This document shows, piece after piece, positions 52,885 through 63,342 of a stretch of DNA of 64,000 nt; within the stretch, counting starts at the first letter, position 1, and every line of letters starts with the position of its first letter. The translations under genes were made by a program, and so were the position numbers. This DNA comes from Rusavskia elegans (lineage: Eukaryota; Ascomycota; Lecanoromycetes; Teloschistales; Teloschistaceae). Below the pieces are notes generated by a model. The model searched no databases. It had not been told where the DNA came from and saw nothing but the letters and a program-made list of their open reading frames with translations. The stretch spans positions 186,001 to 250,000 of the forward strand of contig SAUG01000101.1 of the NCBI GenBank assembly GCA_011316305.1, given 5' to 3'.

Positions 52885-53244
52885 GATAGGGAGACGACGA
52901 TAAACAAAGGCAGCCCTTGAAGAGAAGCAACTGAAAGGAAAGTGCGGTACAAGCGAAAGAAGACTTGGTGTGTAAGCAAAGTGGCGAGGAAATTCAAAAA
53001 CTTAGAGACCATACATATCTACATCTCATCGAAGCTCAGGCTGGTACTATTGGCAGCTTCAACAGAGTCATAGGAGCTACGGTATTTGTTGTGGAAAGCG
53101 AAGAAATTGTCGGTGCGCTGTCCATTAAAATGAGAATGGGCCATGGTCACGTGACGTCATTGCCGTCACAGTAGCATTAATTCGAGCTATCGAGTGTATC
53201 AAACCGATCCAAGCCATCGCCATCCGTGCCGCTTGAATACTCCT
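52885..53244. other. Spacer between two minus-strand genes
   Basis: Promoter and 5' UTR of the OB-fold-like gene and the 3' flank of the next. It includes the short palindrome GGTCACGTGACGTCA near 53145-53159 (contains a CACGTG E-box and a TGACGTCA CRE-like site). No gene seen. Confidence 0.5.
53145..53159. promoter_or_regulatory. Overlapping E-box (CACGTG) and CRE-like (TGACGTCA) sites
   Basis: GGTCACGTGACGTCA lies about 260 nt upstream of the OB-fold-like gene's start on the minus strand. CACGTG binds bHLH factors and TGACGTCA binds bZIP factors in fungi; here it is only a sequence match. Confidence 0.4.
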
Positions 53245-54099
53245 TTACTTCATGATTGGCTGTTCTTGGCGGCGCATCAGCAAAGACGTGGCGATCCGCT
53301 CTCTTCGTGCCTGCAGCTCCTTATCCTCTTCCTTTTCCTTGCTCGCTTCCTCCTCCTCTTTGACCTGCTGGGTGGCCGCTTCCTTGGTCATCAGCCTGCT
53401 CGCCTCCTCTTCCACCAAGTTCCTGGTGCATGCAGTTGCACTACCGACATTGACAGCGGCCGTCACCTCGTGCGCCGCAAAATAAGGTCGATGTGCAAGA
53501 CTGAGAGGCCCGGACCCTGTACCCAACCGTTCAACAAGCGCCGTGATTTGCTCGAGAATTTCCCTATCATCTGGTGAAACTCCGACCAGCAACGCCTCGC
53601 AGATGTTCTTCCAATTGGCCTTTGCGCCCTCCATCAGAAGCGCAGCAGTCTGCGAGCTGACAGAGGCAGTCGGTATCTCCGGCATCGTCGATGGAGGCGT
53701 CGAGTTAATTGACACTTGTTGGTCGTAGGCGTGCTCGTCCGGGTGAATGGCGTCTGCCATGGTGCTGCTGCTGGTGATGCTGCTGCTGCTCGATTCGGCG
53801 GTTTTGAATGGATCGTCAAATGCGTCGTATCGTAATGGATTTGGTAAGTTTTGTTGCTGGCCGATCGTTTTGCCGGTCAGTCTTTTGAATCGTCCTTGCC
53901 AAGTTTCAGTATCGGCTAGAGGCATGGGGCCTCCGTGGTGATTGGGGTATGCCCTTGTGGGAGAAGAGTTGCCATTGATCTGATGACTTGGGATGTGGGT
54001 TTCATGACGGGAAGCTTTCATTGACATCGGGGGTAGCCGGATGATTGGTCTTGATTTGTCCTGAGAGGATGACATGGCCCCAAAGAGTAACTCGGCCAT
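53245..54099 (-). CDS. Hypothetical protein with C-terminal charged coiled coil
   Basis: Single frame of 284 aa from the ATG at 54097-54099 (upstream TTG not used); a start at the later MSSSQDK is also possible. The N-terminal half is low-complexity with DTETWQGRFKRLTGKTIG and LRYDAFDDPFKTAE. The middle is helical (WKNICEALLVGVSPDDREIL), and the C-terminal 60 residues are a Lys/Glu coiled coil. No family recognised. Coding character is good and position between conserved genes supports a real gene. Confidence 0.6.
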   Translation of the reverse strand: MAELLFGAMSSSQDKSRPIIRLPPMSMKASRHETHIPSHQINGNSSPTRAYPNHHGGPMPLADTETWQGRFKRLTGKTIGQQQNLPNPLRYDAFDDPFKTAESSSSSITSSSTMADAIHPDEHAYDQQVSINSTPPSTMPEIPTASVSSQTAALLMEGAKANWKNICEALLVGVSPDDREILEQITALVERLGTGSGPLSLAHRPYFAAHEVTAAVNVGSATACTRNLVEEEASRLMTKEAATQQVKEEEEASKEKEEDKELQARRERIATSLLMRRQEQPIMK

Positions 54100-55133
54100 C
54101 AATCCCGACTGCCGAACACAGTCTCACTGATGCTGCATCGTTGGTGGAGAGTGGATGCCATCTGTTTCTTCCTATGATGCTCTGGGTTACAGTTGAGCGA
54201 CCTGTTGTATTGGCATGCAACTAATCAGAAGAAGACTTGAATAGGAACAATACTTGAAAGGCCATAATTGTCAGCACCATGAATAGGGCAATGAATTATC
54301 TCTGGATAGAAATCAGAGCTGATGAATCCGCGATGATGGGTAGACGTTTGAGGAAAGATAAGTCACACGGGTGTAAAAAGTATTTTGCAGTGTTTGTCAA
54401 ACACTATGGCAACAAACATCTAGGAGAAGTATTCTAGTATTTATGTGATATGAATTTGCAACCTTTGACGCTAACGATTTTTCTTCAATTATTCCTATTC
54501 GACACCCCTGGCGAGGCTCGTCTTAGCTGGTCTCCACGGTTACAGTCGTCAGTCAACCCCGTCGAAAGCCACAATCACACAATATCCACACCCTCCCGAT
54601 CTTGCAACTCATTGCTCTCTGTTGGGACTGTGCCGACATCGATACCTCGAGATTGAGGATCTCGAAGCCGAAGACACCACGTCGCGGTCTCGAACGCACA
54701 GCATGATAGTCAGATCCACTCAATCCTCGACAGCGGCAACTCTACCAGCGGGTCTGTAACACTGTCTGCGAGTATATGCTAGGCATATGACGTAGAAAAT
54801 GTGACTTCTAATGGTACTTACATCCGGCTATCAAGAGCGTAGCAAGCTAGATTGTGGACGGACGGAATCTCGTCACCGCAACATCAGACTAGCGTCATCT
54901 GATAAGATTAACCTGCCGATGCTGCCAAAGCTTAGCCAGGAGGTCAATTGATACGCACGCTCGCACTTCCTGCGGACTCGGCTTCTTGCTTACGTAGGCT
55001 TCGTCTTACTGCTTCAGCTGAGCTTCCAAATGATGGATTATATGAAGGATAGATTCGCCTGCTGGCGGATGGCGCATCACCCGCTTCAGCCTACCCCTGC
55101 CCCCTCCACCTTAGTCCGATTTCCTCGCCGACG
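54100..55133. other. Intergenic region upstream of AIM32
   Basis: One kilobase divergent spacer carrying the promoters of the hypothetical gene and AIM32. No further gene seen. Confidence 0.5.
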
Positions 55134-56493
55134 ATGGCTCCCTTCTCCACCAACCGCCGCAGAATGACCGCCACCTTCAGCTCCGCCCTCAAGCGTGGCA
55201 GAGCCTTCCTGACACCTACAGCTTCCTCTGCAGCTATACCTCGCTTAGACGATAGCTTTTCGAAAGCACCCGAAGGGGCCCTCTTTCCCAAGGTCGATCC
55301 GGCTATCGATGGAGAAGACTGCGATCATGACTGTGATAGCTGCAGCATCAAGTATCCAGCCAAGTTCAAGATCGATGAACATGATAAGCTCTATGGCCAT
55401 GTCAATGCCTGGGCTACGCACATACTTGTGGCTACGGGGAAAACAGATTGGGTGAGAGACGTTTCGGATGAGAAGGGAAGTGTCATGGAGGCGGTCAGAG
55501 ACTGTGGGATCGAACCCAGCAATGGTGTAAATACATCCCAGCTACATTATCTCGATGCGGCGACGACTGACAAGGAAGATGTAGAGACTTATGCTATCCG
55601 CCTCCAACATGCCTCCTCCCCATGAGCACCAGTCGCCCTCCGACCCTACAACCATCCTTCTCCTGCCGTCTTTCAACATCATCGAGAACGTATCCCCAAA
55701 CACTGTTCCCAACCTCATCAAACACCACATCAATCCCGCACCAACATCCACCACACCCTTTCCCTCTCGAATCCCTAATTCTTCGCCACCCGATATCTCC
55801 TCCATCTCCCTGAACCCAGCTCCCTCTGCCCAGTCCAACGGCACAACCCCTTCTCAAACATCCTTACCCCTATCATCACCCTTTACAACACGGCCCTGTC
55901 CCCACAAATACCTTATCCTTCTCTGCTCCCAAAAGACCCGCGACGCCCGCTGCGGCCAATCCGCTCCACTCCTCCGCCGAGAGTTCGAACGCCATCTCCG
56001 TCCTCTGGGTCTATACCGCGATCTGCAAGATGAAAGGCCTGGAGGTGTGGGGATCTATTTCATTAGTCATGTCGGTGGGCACAAGTACTCCGCCAACATG
56101 ATGATATATCGGCGGGGTGAGGTTGGCGTTATCAATGAGGTGGATGCGAGTAACGAAGATAGCAGTGAGCAAAAAGGTCATGAGAACAGCCGGGATCAAT
56201 TCAGAGGTAACAGGGAAGTCGAGGTGGTTGACACCGATGGGTCGAACGGTATTGCTCGGGGAGACGGTGGGAAAACGAACACAGTAAATAGTGAGAGGCC
56301 GAGCAAAGGGCATGACAACGAGAAGAAAAGTGTAGGTATGGGAGAAGGAAGTCAGTGTATTTGGCTCGCACGGGTTCGGCCTGAAGATTGTGAAGGCATT
56401 GTCAAGCATACCATCCTCAAGGGCAAAGTGATCAAGCCGGAACGGCAACTAAGGGGCGGATTTGATCGGCAAAGGGGGTTAGTGAGTTGGTAA
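55134..56493 (+). CDS. AIM32: Aim32-like thioredoxin-fold [2Fe-2S] protein
   Basis: Mitochondrial thioredoxin-like ferredoxin family (sucrase/ferredoxin-like); yeast Aim32 is linked to redox quality control of mitochondrial import. Two exons, 55134-55526 and 55585-56493; 58-nt intron (GTAAAT donor, CTGAC branch, GATGTAG acceptor); about 433 aa. The N-terminus is basic and presequence-like (MAPFSTNRRRMTATFSSALK). CDHDCDSCSIKYPAKF carries the family cysteine cluster, and WATHILVATGKTDW follows. The splice joins EPSNG to RLMLSASNMPPPHEHQ, which fits the family; unspliced sequence would leave the frame. The second half has YLILLCSQKTRDARCG and the HVGGHKYSANMMIY motif whose cysteine and histidines bind the cluster. 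An inserted acidic segment (about residues 330-390) is longer than usual. Confidence 0.9.
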
Positions 56494-56678
56494 TGCGTCC
56501 AGCCATGAGCCGACGATAGACTTGAGAAGAGAACGCAGAAGAACGATAGGACAACAACGTTGATGCATTGAATGAAACCCGTCTTAAAGGGAAAAAAGGG
56601 GTATCATAATCCAAAACCCCCAAACACCTCGCTAAGTCGCAATCACAACCCGCCGCTCCTTTCCCCAGGGAAAAAACC

Positions 56679-58025
56679 TCACAACCCCGTCTCCCCCGGC
56701 GCAACAATCGTATACGGTAAATCCAACTCCGTCCTCGCCTCCGCCAAGCGAATCACACTCCCCTGGCTCCCCTGACTGCCCTGACTCCCTACCGAACTAG
56801 CAAAACTCTTCTTCGTCCTCAACCCCAACCTCAACTCTCTCTGCGATGACCGTGATGGCGCCTCTACCCTGAAACCCTTGCTCCCACTACGCGACGTCGA
56901 CGTCCTAGACAACTCTCTGCGAGAGAGATTCGGATGTGACGGCGCCGTTCGCACGGTGCCCTCGCTGCCAGCCTCGGAGCCGGACGAGAGGGAATAGCGT
57001 TCTGGGCGCGGGGTGTAGTATCTCTCCGGGTCAGGGTGGGGGGTATGTTGGACTGTGTTGTTCGATATGAGGCTCGCAGCGCCGTCTGCGCTGTTCAATG
57101 ATGCTGATTCCTGATCCCGATCGTCGTAGTTCAGATTATTGTCATTGCCGTTGTTGCGGATCTGATGGATGATGGAGGGATGCAGGGGTTGGAGGTTGCG
57201 GAGGATGTCTGCGAAGAGGGCCATGAGGGTACGGAAATCGCGTTCGGAGATGGGGGTGCCGGAGAAGCGGGCTTTTTCGTAGAGGGAGAGAAATTGAGTG
57301 GTGAGGGCGGGTTGGGTGAGCATTCCTAGTGCGGTGAGGTGGGAGATGTAGCTTCGCAGGTTCATTGTGGCGGGTCGTTGGAGGTATTCGACTATGAGGG
57401 CGTCTGGAAGTGGGGGTTCGGCGGGTGTGGTTGTGGTAGATAGGGAATAGAGAGGGTCTGGGGGAGCGAGAGAGACTGCTTTTGCTTCCATGAGGTTGGA
57501 GAGTTCGTAAATTATGGGGTTGAGTTGGAGGTGTGGGAGATCTGGAGAGGAGGGGGAGGACCAGCCAGGGTGGGATATAATGCCCCATGGTGGAATCGGC
57601 TCTTCGGATTGGGAGCTGTGTTCTTCTTGTACGGTTGATTGTACTCGCTGACCTGACTGTATTGTAGTATCTTTGCTGAGATTCCTCGGTCGAGATTCGA
57701 ATGCTATGGCAGAGGTCTCGTCCAATTTCTCCGCGACCAACTTCCGCACTCTGTTCTCGACATGGCCCTTCTCGAGAGGCGACCAAGCCTTCGGTATGTG
57801 CAATAGAGCTCGTCGATTGGCATACAGTCGACTGGCATAGAGAAGTACTGCGACAACCAAGGCAAGGACATGGACAGCGGCGACGATAATGATGCTGTAG
57901 ATCTTGCGGCGACGGAATGCTTCGTAGATGAGATGGGCGGGTGTCAGCAACAGTAAGACAGCAAGAATGAGACCGAGAACTGTGAAAGATGTACTGTAAA
58001 ATATGCGAATGAATGGGATACGCAT
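56679..58025 (-). CDS. DLT1: Defect at low temperature protein 1 (Dlt1)
   Basis: Fungal integral membrane protein; its yeast counterpart is needed for growth at low temperature and its biochemical role is unknown. Single exon of 448 aa starting at ATG 58023-58025. Two N-terminal transmembrane helices (about residues 10-28 and 44-64) precede ASRLYANRRALLHIPKAW, then EKGHVENRVRKLV. The conserved central block WGIISHPGWSSPSSPDLPHL and LMEAKAVSLAPPDP identify the family. The C-terminus is Ser/Arg-rich, with a poorly conserved tail. Length agrees with other filamentous fungi. It converges with AIM32 with a 185-nt gap. Confidence 0.92.
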   Translation of the reverse strand: MRIPFIRIFYSTSFTVLGLILAVLLLLTPAHLIYEAFRRRKIYSIIIVAAVHVLALVVAVLLYASRLYANRRALLHIPKAWSPLEKGHVENRVRKLVAEKLDETSAIAFESRPRNLSKDTTIQSGQRVQSTVQEEHSSQSEEPIPPWGIISHPGWSSPSSPDLPHLQLNPIIYELSNLMEAKAVSLAPPDPLYSLSTTTTPAEPPLPDALIVEYLQRPATMNLRSYISHLTALGMLTQPALTTQFLSLYEKARFSGTPISERDFRTLMALFADILRNLQPLHPSIIHQIRNNGNDNNLNYDDRDQESASLNSADGAASLISNNTVQHTPHPDPERYYTPRPERYSLSSGSEAGSEGTVRTAPSHPNLSRRELSRTSTSRSGSKGFRVEAPSRSSQRELRLGLRTKKSFASSVGSQGSQGSQGSVIRLAEARTELDLPYTIVAPGETGL

Positions 58026-58483
58026 ATTGGGGCAAACATATGTACCTTATGATACTGCCTGCTAGCTCAGATGGAGGTTGAGAACCTTGAACCTCGGTCT
58101 GAGTTTCTTGGCGCTTGGATTAAGTAAGCCCAGGGCATCGAAAACGCGTGGCACCCGAGGATGTTTGTAGTGAAATAGAATACGAGCATATTCTTGAGGT
58201 GGCTCCTTGAAGAGGTCCAATGCCGTACGGGTCGAGTTTGCAGCATGTTTCACCTCTCATCGGTTCTGCTGCGTTCGAGGTTTGGGAGCAGTACACCTCC
58301 CTGAAGTCGAGATAGCCGGATTTGCCTGCTGCTCGCGCCTAAAATCAAGCCAATATCTGTGGAAAGATGTACGATCCTGCCTTTCGGACGGCTGGCCACC
58401 AATTCATTCAAACCCTGGAGGGATTGCCTGCCAAGGGTTCAAGGTGCACTGTCTGGACAACTTGACAGGATAGCCACCGTCCA
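58026..58483. other. Divergent spacer, DLT1 / HET gene
   Basis: Boundary between a conserved gene and the distal accessory block; presumed promoters for both. No separate gene seen. Confidence 0.5.
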
Positions 58484-60520
58484 ATGACTGCAATGTTCGG
58501 CACTTCGTTACCATTTCTGACTGTCCCATACATGGCAAAAGCAAGTAGACTCGAGCTGAGAGGAAGGCAAGCTAAAGATCCCGGTACCAAACGTTATCAG
58601 TACGCTCCGTTAGGAGAGCATCAGATCCGAGTGTTGAGTATATCAATAGAGCCTGGTACTGGCTTTGTGGTGTGCAATTTTGACCACCGAAATCTCGAGT
58701 CAAGTCTTGGTGCCTACAGAGCGATATCGTATTGCTGGGGAGATCCTACGCCGTCTTACCGTGTCAAGTGTGGCAATGGACAGTCACTGCTGGTCACCAA
58801 ATCCGCTGCCGAGATCCTGACGCTTGTACTTTCTCGGAATACTACAGATGTATACTGGATCGATCAACTCTGCATCAATCAAGAAGATATATTAGAGAAG
58901 TCTGCACAGGTCTTGATGATGGGCCAGATCTATTCATCGACAAAGCAAGTCATACCATGGTTGGGACGTGGAAATGCAGACAGCAAAACAGCCATAGACT
59001 TCGTTGAGATGCTATACAAGGAGATCGAAGATATGAAACTCAAGGGACTCCAGCCAACACTGACGCCCATCTTGTCTTTGCCAGTCACCATCCGTACTTT
59101 CGTATCCGAGAGGCGTTTGTCACGAAAATGGTACCCACTCACCGATTTTCTCAAAAATCCTTGGTTTGAGCGTGCTTGGGTGATGCAGGAAGTCATTATG
59201 GCCTGCGCTAAAATTGACGACTCCTCCCGCTTGGAACCTCCCATTGTTGTCTCTTTCGAGAAATGTACTATAGGATTCGGTGTACTTGCCGAGGTTCTCC
59301 GGATACTCGAGACTGACAATCTCCTCCTGGCATTGTTCTACGATAAGCTAGACAGTGATGGTACTGGAGGGCTTGGGATGGAGCCTCCGGGTCTCACAGC
59401 TATCAGGCTTTTCTCACGTTTGCGGAACGGTGTGAGCCGTCATTTCCCAATCCGACTATACACTGGACTGAGCCGCGCCTGGGACTTCAAAGCGGGCAAC
59501 GACAGGGACAAACTGTATGCAGTTCGTGGATTCTGCGAACAAGTAGACAATGCAGCGTTCCGGCTCGACTATGCGGCCACCGTGGAAGATGTCTACAAGA
59601 CTTGGACCACTGCCTTATTCGAGAGCCGTGAGTGGTATCCATGGCAGCTTCACATGGCTGGAATAGGACTGCGGAGATCTTACACAAGTCTCCCATCTTG
59701 GGTGCCAGACTACAGTTCAAGTTCTCCCTGGGTACAGCTAAGACCAGAGACCAGTGCAGGCAGAGAGGGTGACTATTATCGTGCTTCAGGCGCGCCTAGA
59801 ATGCCTGAAATTATCGTCGATCGTCTTGCCGATAGCATCCGCCTTCGAGCAATCCACATCGACAAAATCGAAGTCATATTTAGACAGCCCTCAATGCAGA
59901 TGGGTAGCGGCCTGCGGTATCGAATTTCGAATCAATTATTACTGAACCCCGACAGGAAAACTTACCAAGCCCGCCTTGAATGGCTTCAAAGCATCTTAAA
60001 TTTTCTGAGGGCCTCTGCTCCTGCTTCCGAGGACAACGACAATCAGGCTGTGCAAGACCTCTGGCAGACAATTATTTCAAACTATAACGCCAGTGAAGCC
60101 TCCCCTGACGGCATCTTTTGGGAGGCGTTTGAATCGTGGTACCGAGTCCTCGAATTCCTTGCTGGCAACCTCAGGAGTAGCTTGATCGCAACATTCGCAA
60201 TGTCACGAGCAGGCGATGTATACAATCGAACCATCATGTTCGAAACGCTGAAAATGAAATCACTTGGAGATCGACCAGTCTTCGGGACTTGTCAAAGGCG
60301 TCTTCTCGGTTACGGTCCCAAAGGTATGCTGGCTGGCGACGTCCTCTGCATTGTCCAAGGGATGTGTACGCCGTTTCTACTGCGAGAAAACACAAGTAAC
60401 GCAGGAGAATGTGAAGGTACGGACAAGAGATGGAGATTAGTGGGTGCGTGTTACGTGCACCGTCTGATGTATGGCGAAGGGACGGGGATGGGAGAGATGA
60501 AAGATTTCGTAGTGATTTGA
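58484..60520 (+). CDS. Heterokaryon-incompatibility (HET) domain protein, intact
   Basis: Single exon of 678 aa. HET proteins trigger non-self recognition death reactions in filamentous ascomycetes. The HET core is complete: YRAISYCWGDP, then IDQLCINQED (about residues 126-135), LMMGQIYSSTKQVIPWLG and WFERAWVMQEVIMA. DFKAGNDRDKLYAVRGFC and SLPSWVPDYS follow, the usual second half. The C-terminal GDVLCIVQGMCTPFLLRE and WRLVGACYVHRLMYGEG are also typical. Unlike the copy at 31-34 kb there are no stops. No NACHT, NB-ARC or other partner domain is visible, so it is of the HET-only class. Confidence 0.9.
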   Translation: MTAMFGTSLPFLTVPYMAKASRLELRGRQAKDPGTKRYQYAPLGEHQIRVLSISIEPGTGFVVCNFDHRNLESSLGAYRAISYCWGDPTPSYRVKCGNGQSLLVTKSAAEILTLVLSRNTTDVYWIDQLCINQEDILEKSAQVLMMGQIYSSTKQVIPWLGRGNADSKTAIDFVEMLYKEIEDMKLKGLQPTLTPILSLPVTIRTFVSERRLSRKWYPLTDFLKNPWFERAWVMQEVIMACAKIDDSSRLEPPIVVSFEKCTIGFGVLAEVLRILETDNLLLALFYDKLDSDGTGGLGMEPPGLTAIRLFSRLRNGVSRHFPIRLYTGLSRAWDFKAGNDRDKLYAVRGFCEQVDNAAFRLDYAATVEDVYKTWTTALFESREWYPWQLHMAGIGLRRSYTSLPSWVPDYSSSSPWVQLRPETSAGREGDYYRASGAPRMPEIIVDRLADSIRLRAIHIDKIEVIFRQPSMQMGSGLRYRISNQLLLNPDRKTYQARLEWLQSILNFLRASAPASEDNDNQAVQDLWQTIISNYNASEASPDGIFWEAFESWYRVLEFLAGNLRSSLIATFAMSRAGDVYNRTIMFETLKMKSLGDRPVFGTCQRRLLGYGPKGMLAGDVLCIVQGMCTPFLLRENTSNAGECEGTDKRWRLVGACYVHRLMYGEGTGMGEMKDFVVI

Positions 60521-62829
60521 AAATGACACGGCCTCCCTTCCACAGCTATGACTGCCATCAGCACTCTGGGATTCTGGCGCCACTGAAGAAGAGCAACGAG
60601 CGAGGCGCGAGTTAAGAACAAAGGGCGGCTAGAGAAGCTACCTATCCTTGGTCTGCTACAGTGTTCCCACGGCCCACCACTCAATAAGTTTCCCTCGCAA
60701 GAGTCACTTACATCTACACGTGACATTCGGGCAATCGATATCACGATATCCTTCTTCGAGGTAGCGGCTGTTATCCGCCTCTCGTTGCGATTGGTCTGTG
60801 GTATAACATAATTTGACATGACAAGTCCGCCAGAGCAGAGGCAACACACATTTCAGCAGACGAAGGGATACGGACGTACCCGGATTTCGATCGTTATCCT
60901 CATCATTTAAGCCAAAAATGATTACACAGTGTTGCAACAAGCAACTCACACCGCGTGACGACCACCGGTAAGAGCAGACACAGGAGCAGCGTGGCACCGA
61001 TGTCGCATGGAGGATGTCGTAATATGTGTCAAAGGGAAGTAGGTGCTGCTGCCGCCGCGTCCTCGACATCCTATCTCCCGGTGAGCAGCATCGTTCGGAC
61101 ACTCTCAGCGGCTAGGTATCTATTCGACTTGGCGGAGTGGGCATCCGATATGTACCTCGACTGCCAGCCAAATCGGATGCTCTACCAGTGTAGCGGCGCC
61201 GTGTCCGGATTTCTCTGCTCACCGCGAGCCTGTATCCTTGGTCACGTAAGCTTGGTAAGTAAAATTCTCGCTCTTCAGCGATTTATTCAACAGCTCTCTG
61301 CAACTACCGTGGTAGATTGCGATCCGAGATTGCGTGGCTGTTGTCGCGATTAACGAAAATCCAGTCTGAACCGTACCGCATCTCATAGCGTCATATTGAG
61401 CTGCTATGAGGTTCTGGGTCATATCGGGTTTCCTGATGGAATCACAGCCTCCATTCATTGACCCCCAACACAATCCTCTCAGCCAACCTCAAAGGCCAAC
61501 CACGGCTCCAAGGCTTGACTACTGTTGTATCGACTTCACATTCATAGTCCCACAAACAAGTGCAGGAACTATGACTGTGCATTGTTGTTCAGCCTTCGCT
61601 ATTGGTGCATCATAAGTTGCCTTTCCATAAGGTACATCGTCGAACTGTTCGCTATGTTTGTTTGGCTGAGATACGAACATCTCAGGATTATCACCATACA
61701 ATGATTGAGCGGGCTTACAAGTGAGTCTCACAATTGGCTCTTCTTTTCTACTACCTTTCTACCCCCGTTTTCGATCACGATGTGCAGTCCGTGGTGGATC
61801 TTCCTCTAAGTGGGTCAAGCCAAAGGATCCAGGTACCCGAGAGGTTCCTCAATCCATCAGCGCATCAGCGCTGTAACCTCCAGAGCCCAAGAAGTAGTGC
61901 GGTCACTGCGGTGTCTCTGCTTTGTACCTCAATCCGTCAATCGATCATGACTGTTGTATCATTGCTCTATCGTCGTCTCCTCTATGGCCAAAAGCCTTGA
62001 AAGTTTATTTCCTTGCCATTCGCACAGAACTCGCCGCCTTGATGGATTCGCAGTGCCACTTCTAGTATTGGGGCTTGCAGAACGAGAGCTGCATTGTGAC
62101 GTCTTCGCAAGTCTTGAAAAATTCGACTTCTGTGTTCGGCACATGTTGAGAAAACCTCGTGAGGAAAGCCGCGTTCCAGATTTCTTGCAGCCACCCAGCA
62201 GATGGGAAATGCAATGCTAGACGATTTTGCTCACAGCAGCTATCACCCGGGAATGCTGCGATGTATGGGTACTCCATGTCACCGACATAGTACTCGTCAA
62301 GTTGGCCTGCCACGACCGGCTATCACGGCCATGTACTACCACAACAAGACTCGACGTTTCATCGGCAAAGTGTTTGTGGCCAGTCCTGTACTCATACTTC
62401 GTCCATCGCTTGTAACAGATCCTCTAGCTGGGTCGTTCTCAACATCAGAGCTGGCGACGACTGACGTGTAGTAACGAGCCCCAAGACCGAGGGATCTAGT
62501 ACGTCCTGCAGCAACATGACTACAATTACAACAAAGGACTCATCGACACAGTGTTGGTGACACCATGTCTACAATCATGTTTCGGCCGTTGCTTGTAACA
62601 AATCATCTAATTGGCTCGTTCATGACAGCAGAGCTGGCAACATTTGGTCTCTGTCAGAGAACGTGCAATCTGCCTCCATCAACAGCTCATCAGAACAACA
62701 ACTTCAGACATTTCAAGTACCATCGTCAGCAGGCCTTTTGATATAATCCGGTCAACTCATCTCAAGATTCAACTCCTCACTTTGCAATACATCCAACGTC
62801 CATCAATCTGAATACCAACAAGCTTCATT
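60521..62829. other. Gene-poor accessory stretch
   Basis: 2.3 kb without a supported gene. It includes a diverged direct repeat (separate entry). A 132-codon frame at 60955-61353 has no motif. The last part holds the promoter of the small secreted protein. Confidence 0.45.
62340..62652. repeat. Diverged direct repeat, two copies of about 115 bp
   Basis: Copy A (about 62340-62460) and copy B (about 62530-62652) share ordered blocks: ACAACAA, CATCG, AGTGTT, GCTTGTAACA, ATC, CTAG/CTAATTGG, TCGTTC and AGAGCTGGC. Identity is roughly 70% by eye with small gaps. No terminal inverted repeats or coding potential seen. Confidence 0.5.
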
Positions 62830-63342
62830 ATGCAGTTCCCTACCCTCTTCGTTGCAGCAGCCGCTCCCTTTCTCATCTCTGCATCCCCAACTGAACGCCG
62901 ATCCGCCTCCTTGAACAAGCTCGACCAGAGAGGCATCTTCGACGGCATCCCCCCCGGCTGCAACTTCGCCGGCAAATTCGGCAACGCCTACATCGAACAC
63001 CCCATCGGCGATGACAACTCAAAGTCCTGCTTCGGCTGGGACAACGGCGGTGCCAGCAAGTGCGGCACCACACGCTACAGCAACGAAGAATACGACAACA
63101 TCAAGGCAGCCGTCCGCGAGCAAGTTACCAAAGACGGATGGAAGGAGAGCAGCGATGCGGGCAAATGGACGGTTACTTTCCAACTGGGCACGACGGTATT
63201 TGATGACAGGGATACCAAGGCCGTTGATGATACGTTGGATTCGATCAGCGTGGAGGGCAAGGCTGGCGTTGCGGACTTGACGTATTACTGGCAGAGGAAC
63301 GGGAATGTTTTGACTGTTTCTCGCGGAGGCAAGTGCCCCTGA
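62830..63342 (+). CDS. Small secreted protein with four cysteines
   Basis: Single exon of 170 aa. A signal peptide (MQFPTLFVAAAAPFLISAS) is followed by a short pro-like segment and a mature domain with cysteines at residues 44, 67, 78 and 169, enough for two disulfides. Visible stretches include IPPGCNFAGKFGNAY, CFGWDNGGASKCG and a beta-rich C-terminus ending RGGKCP. No family recognised. It sits alone in gene-poor sequence, a common setting for effector-like genes, though nothing here proves that role. Confidence 0.8.
   Translation: MQFPTLFVAAAAPFLISASPTERRSASLNKLDQRGIFDGIPPGCNFAGKFGNAYIEHPIGDDNSKSCFGWDNGGASKCGTTRYSNEEYDNIKAAVREQVTKDGWKESSDAGKWTVTFQLGTTVFDDRDTKAVDDTLDSISVEGKAGVADLTYYWQRNGNVLTVSRGGKCP

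Noticed and set aside
60955..61353. 132-codon plus-strand frame
   Set aside because: No domain, no signal peptide and no splice support; its Cys content looks accidental.
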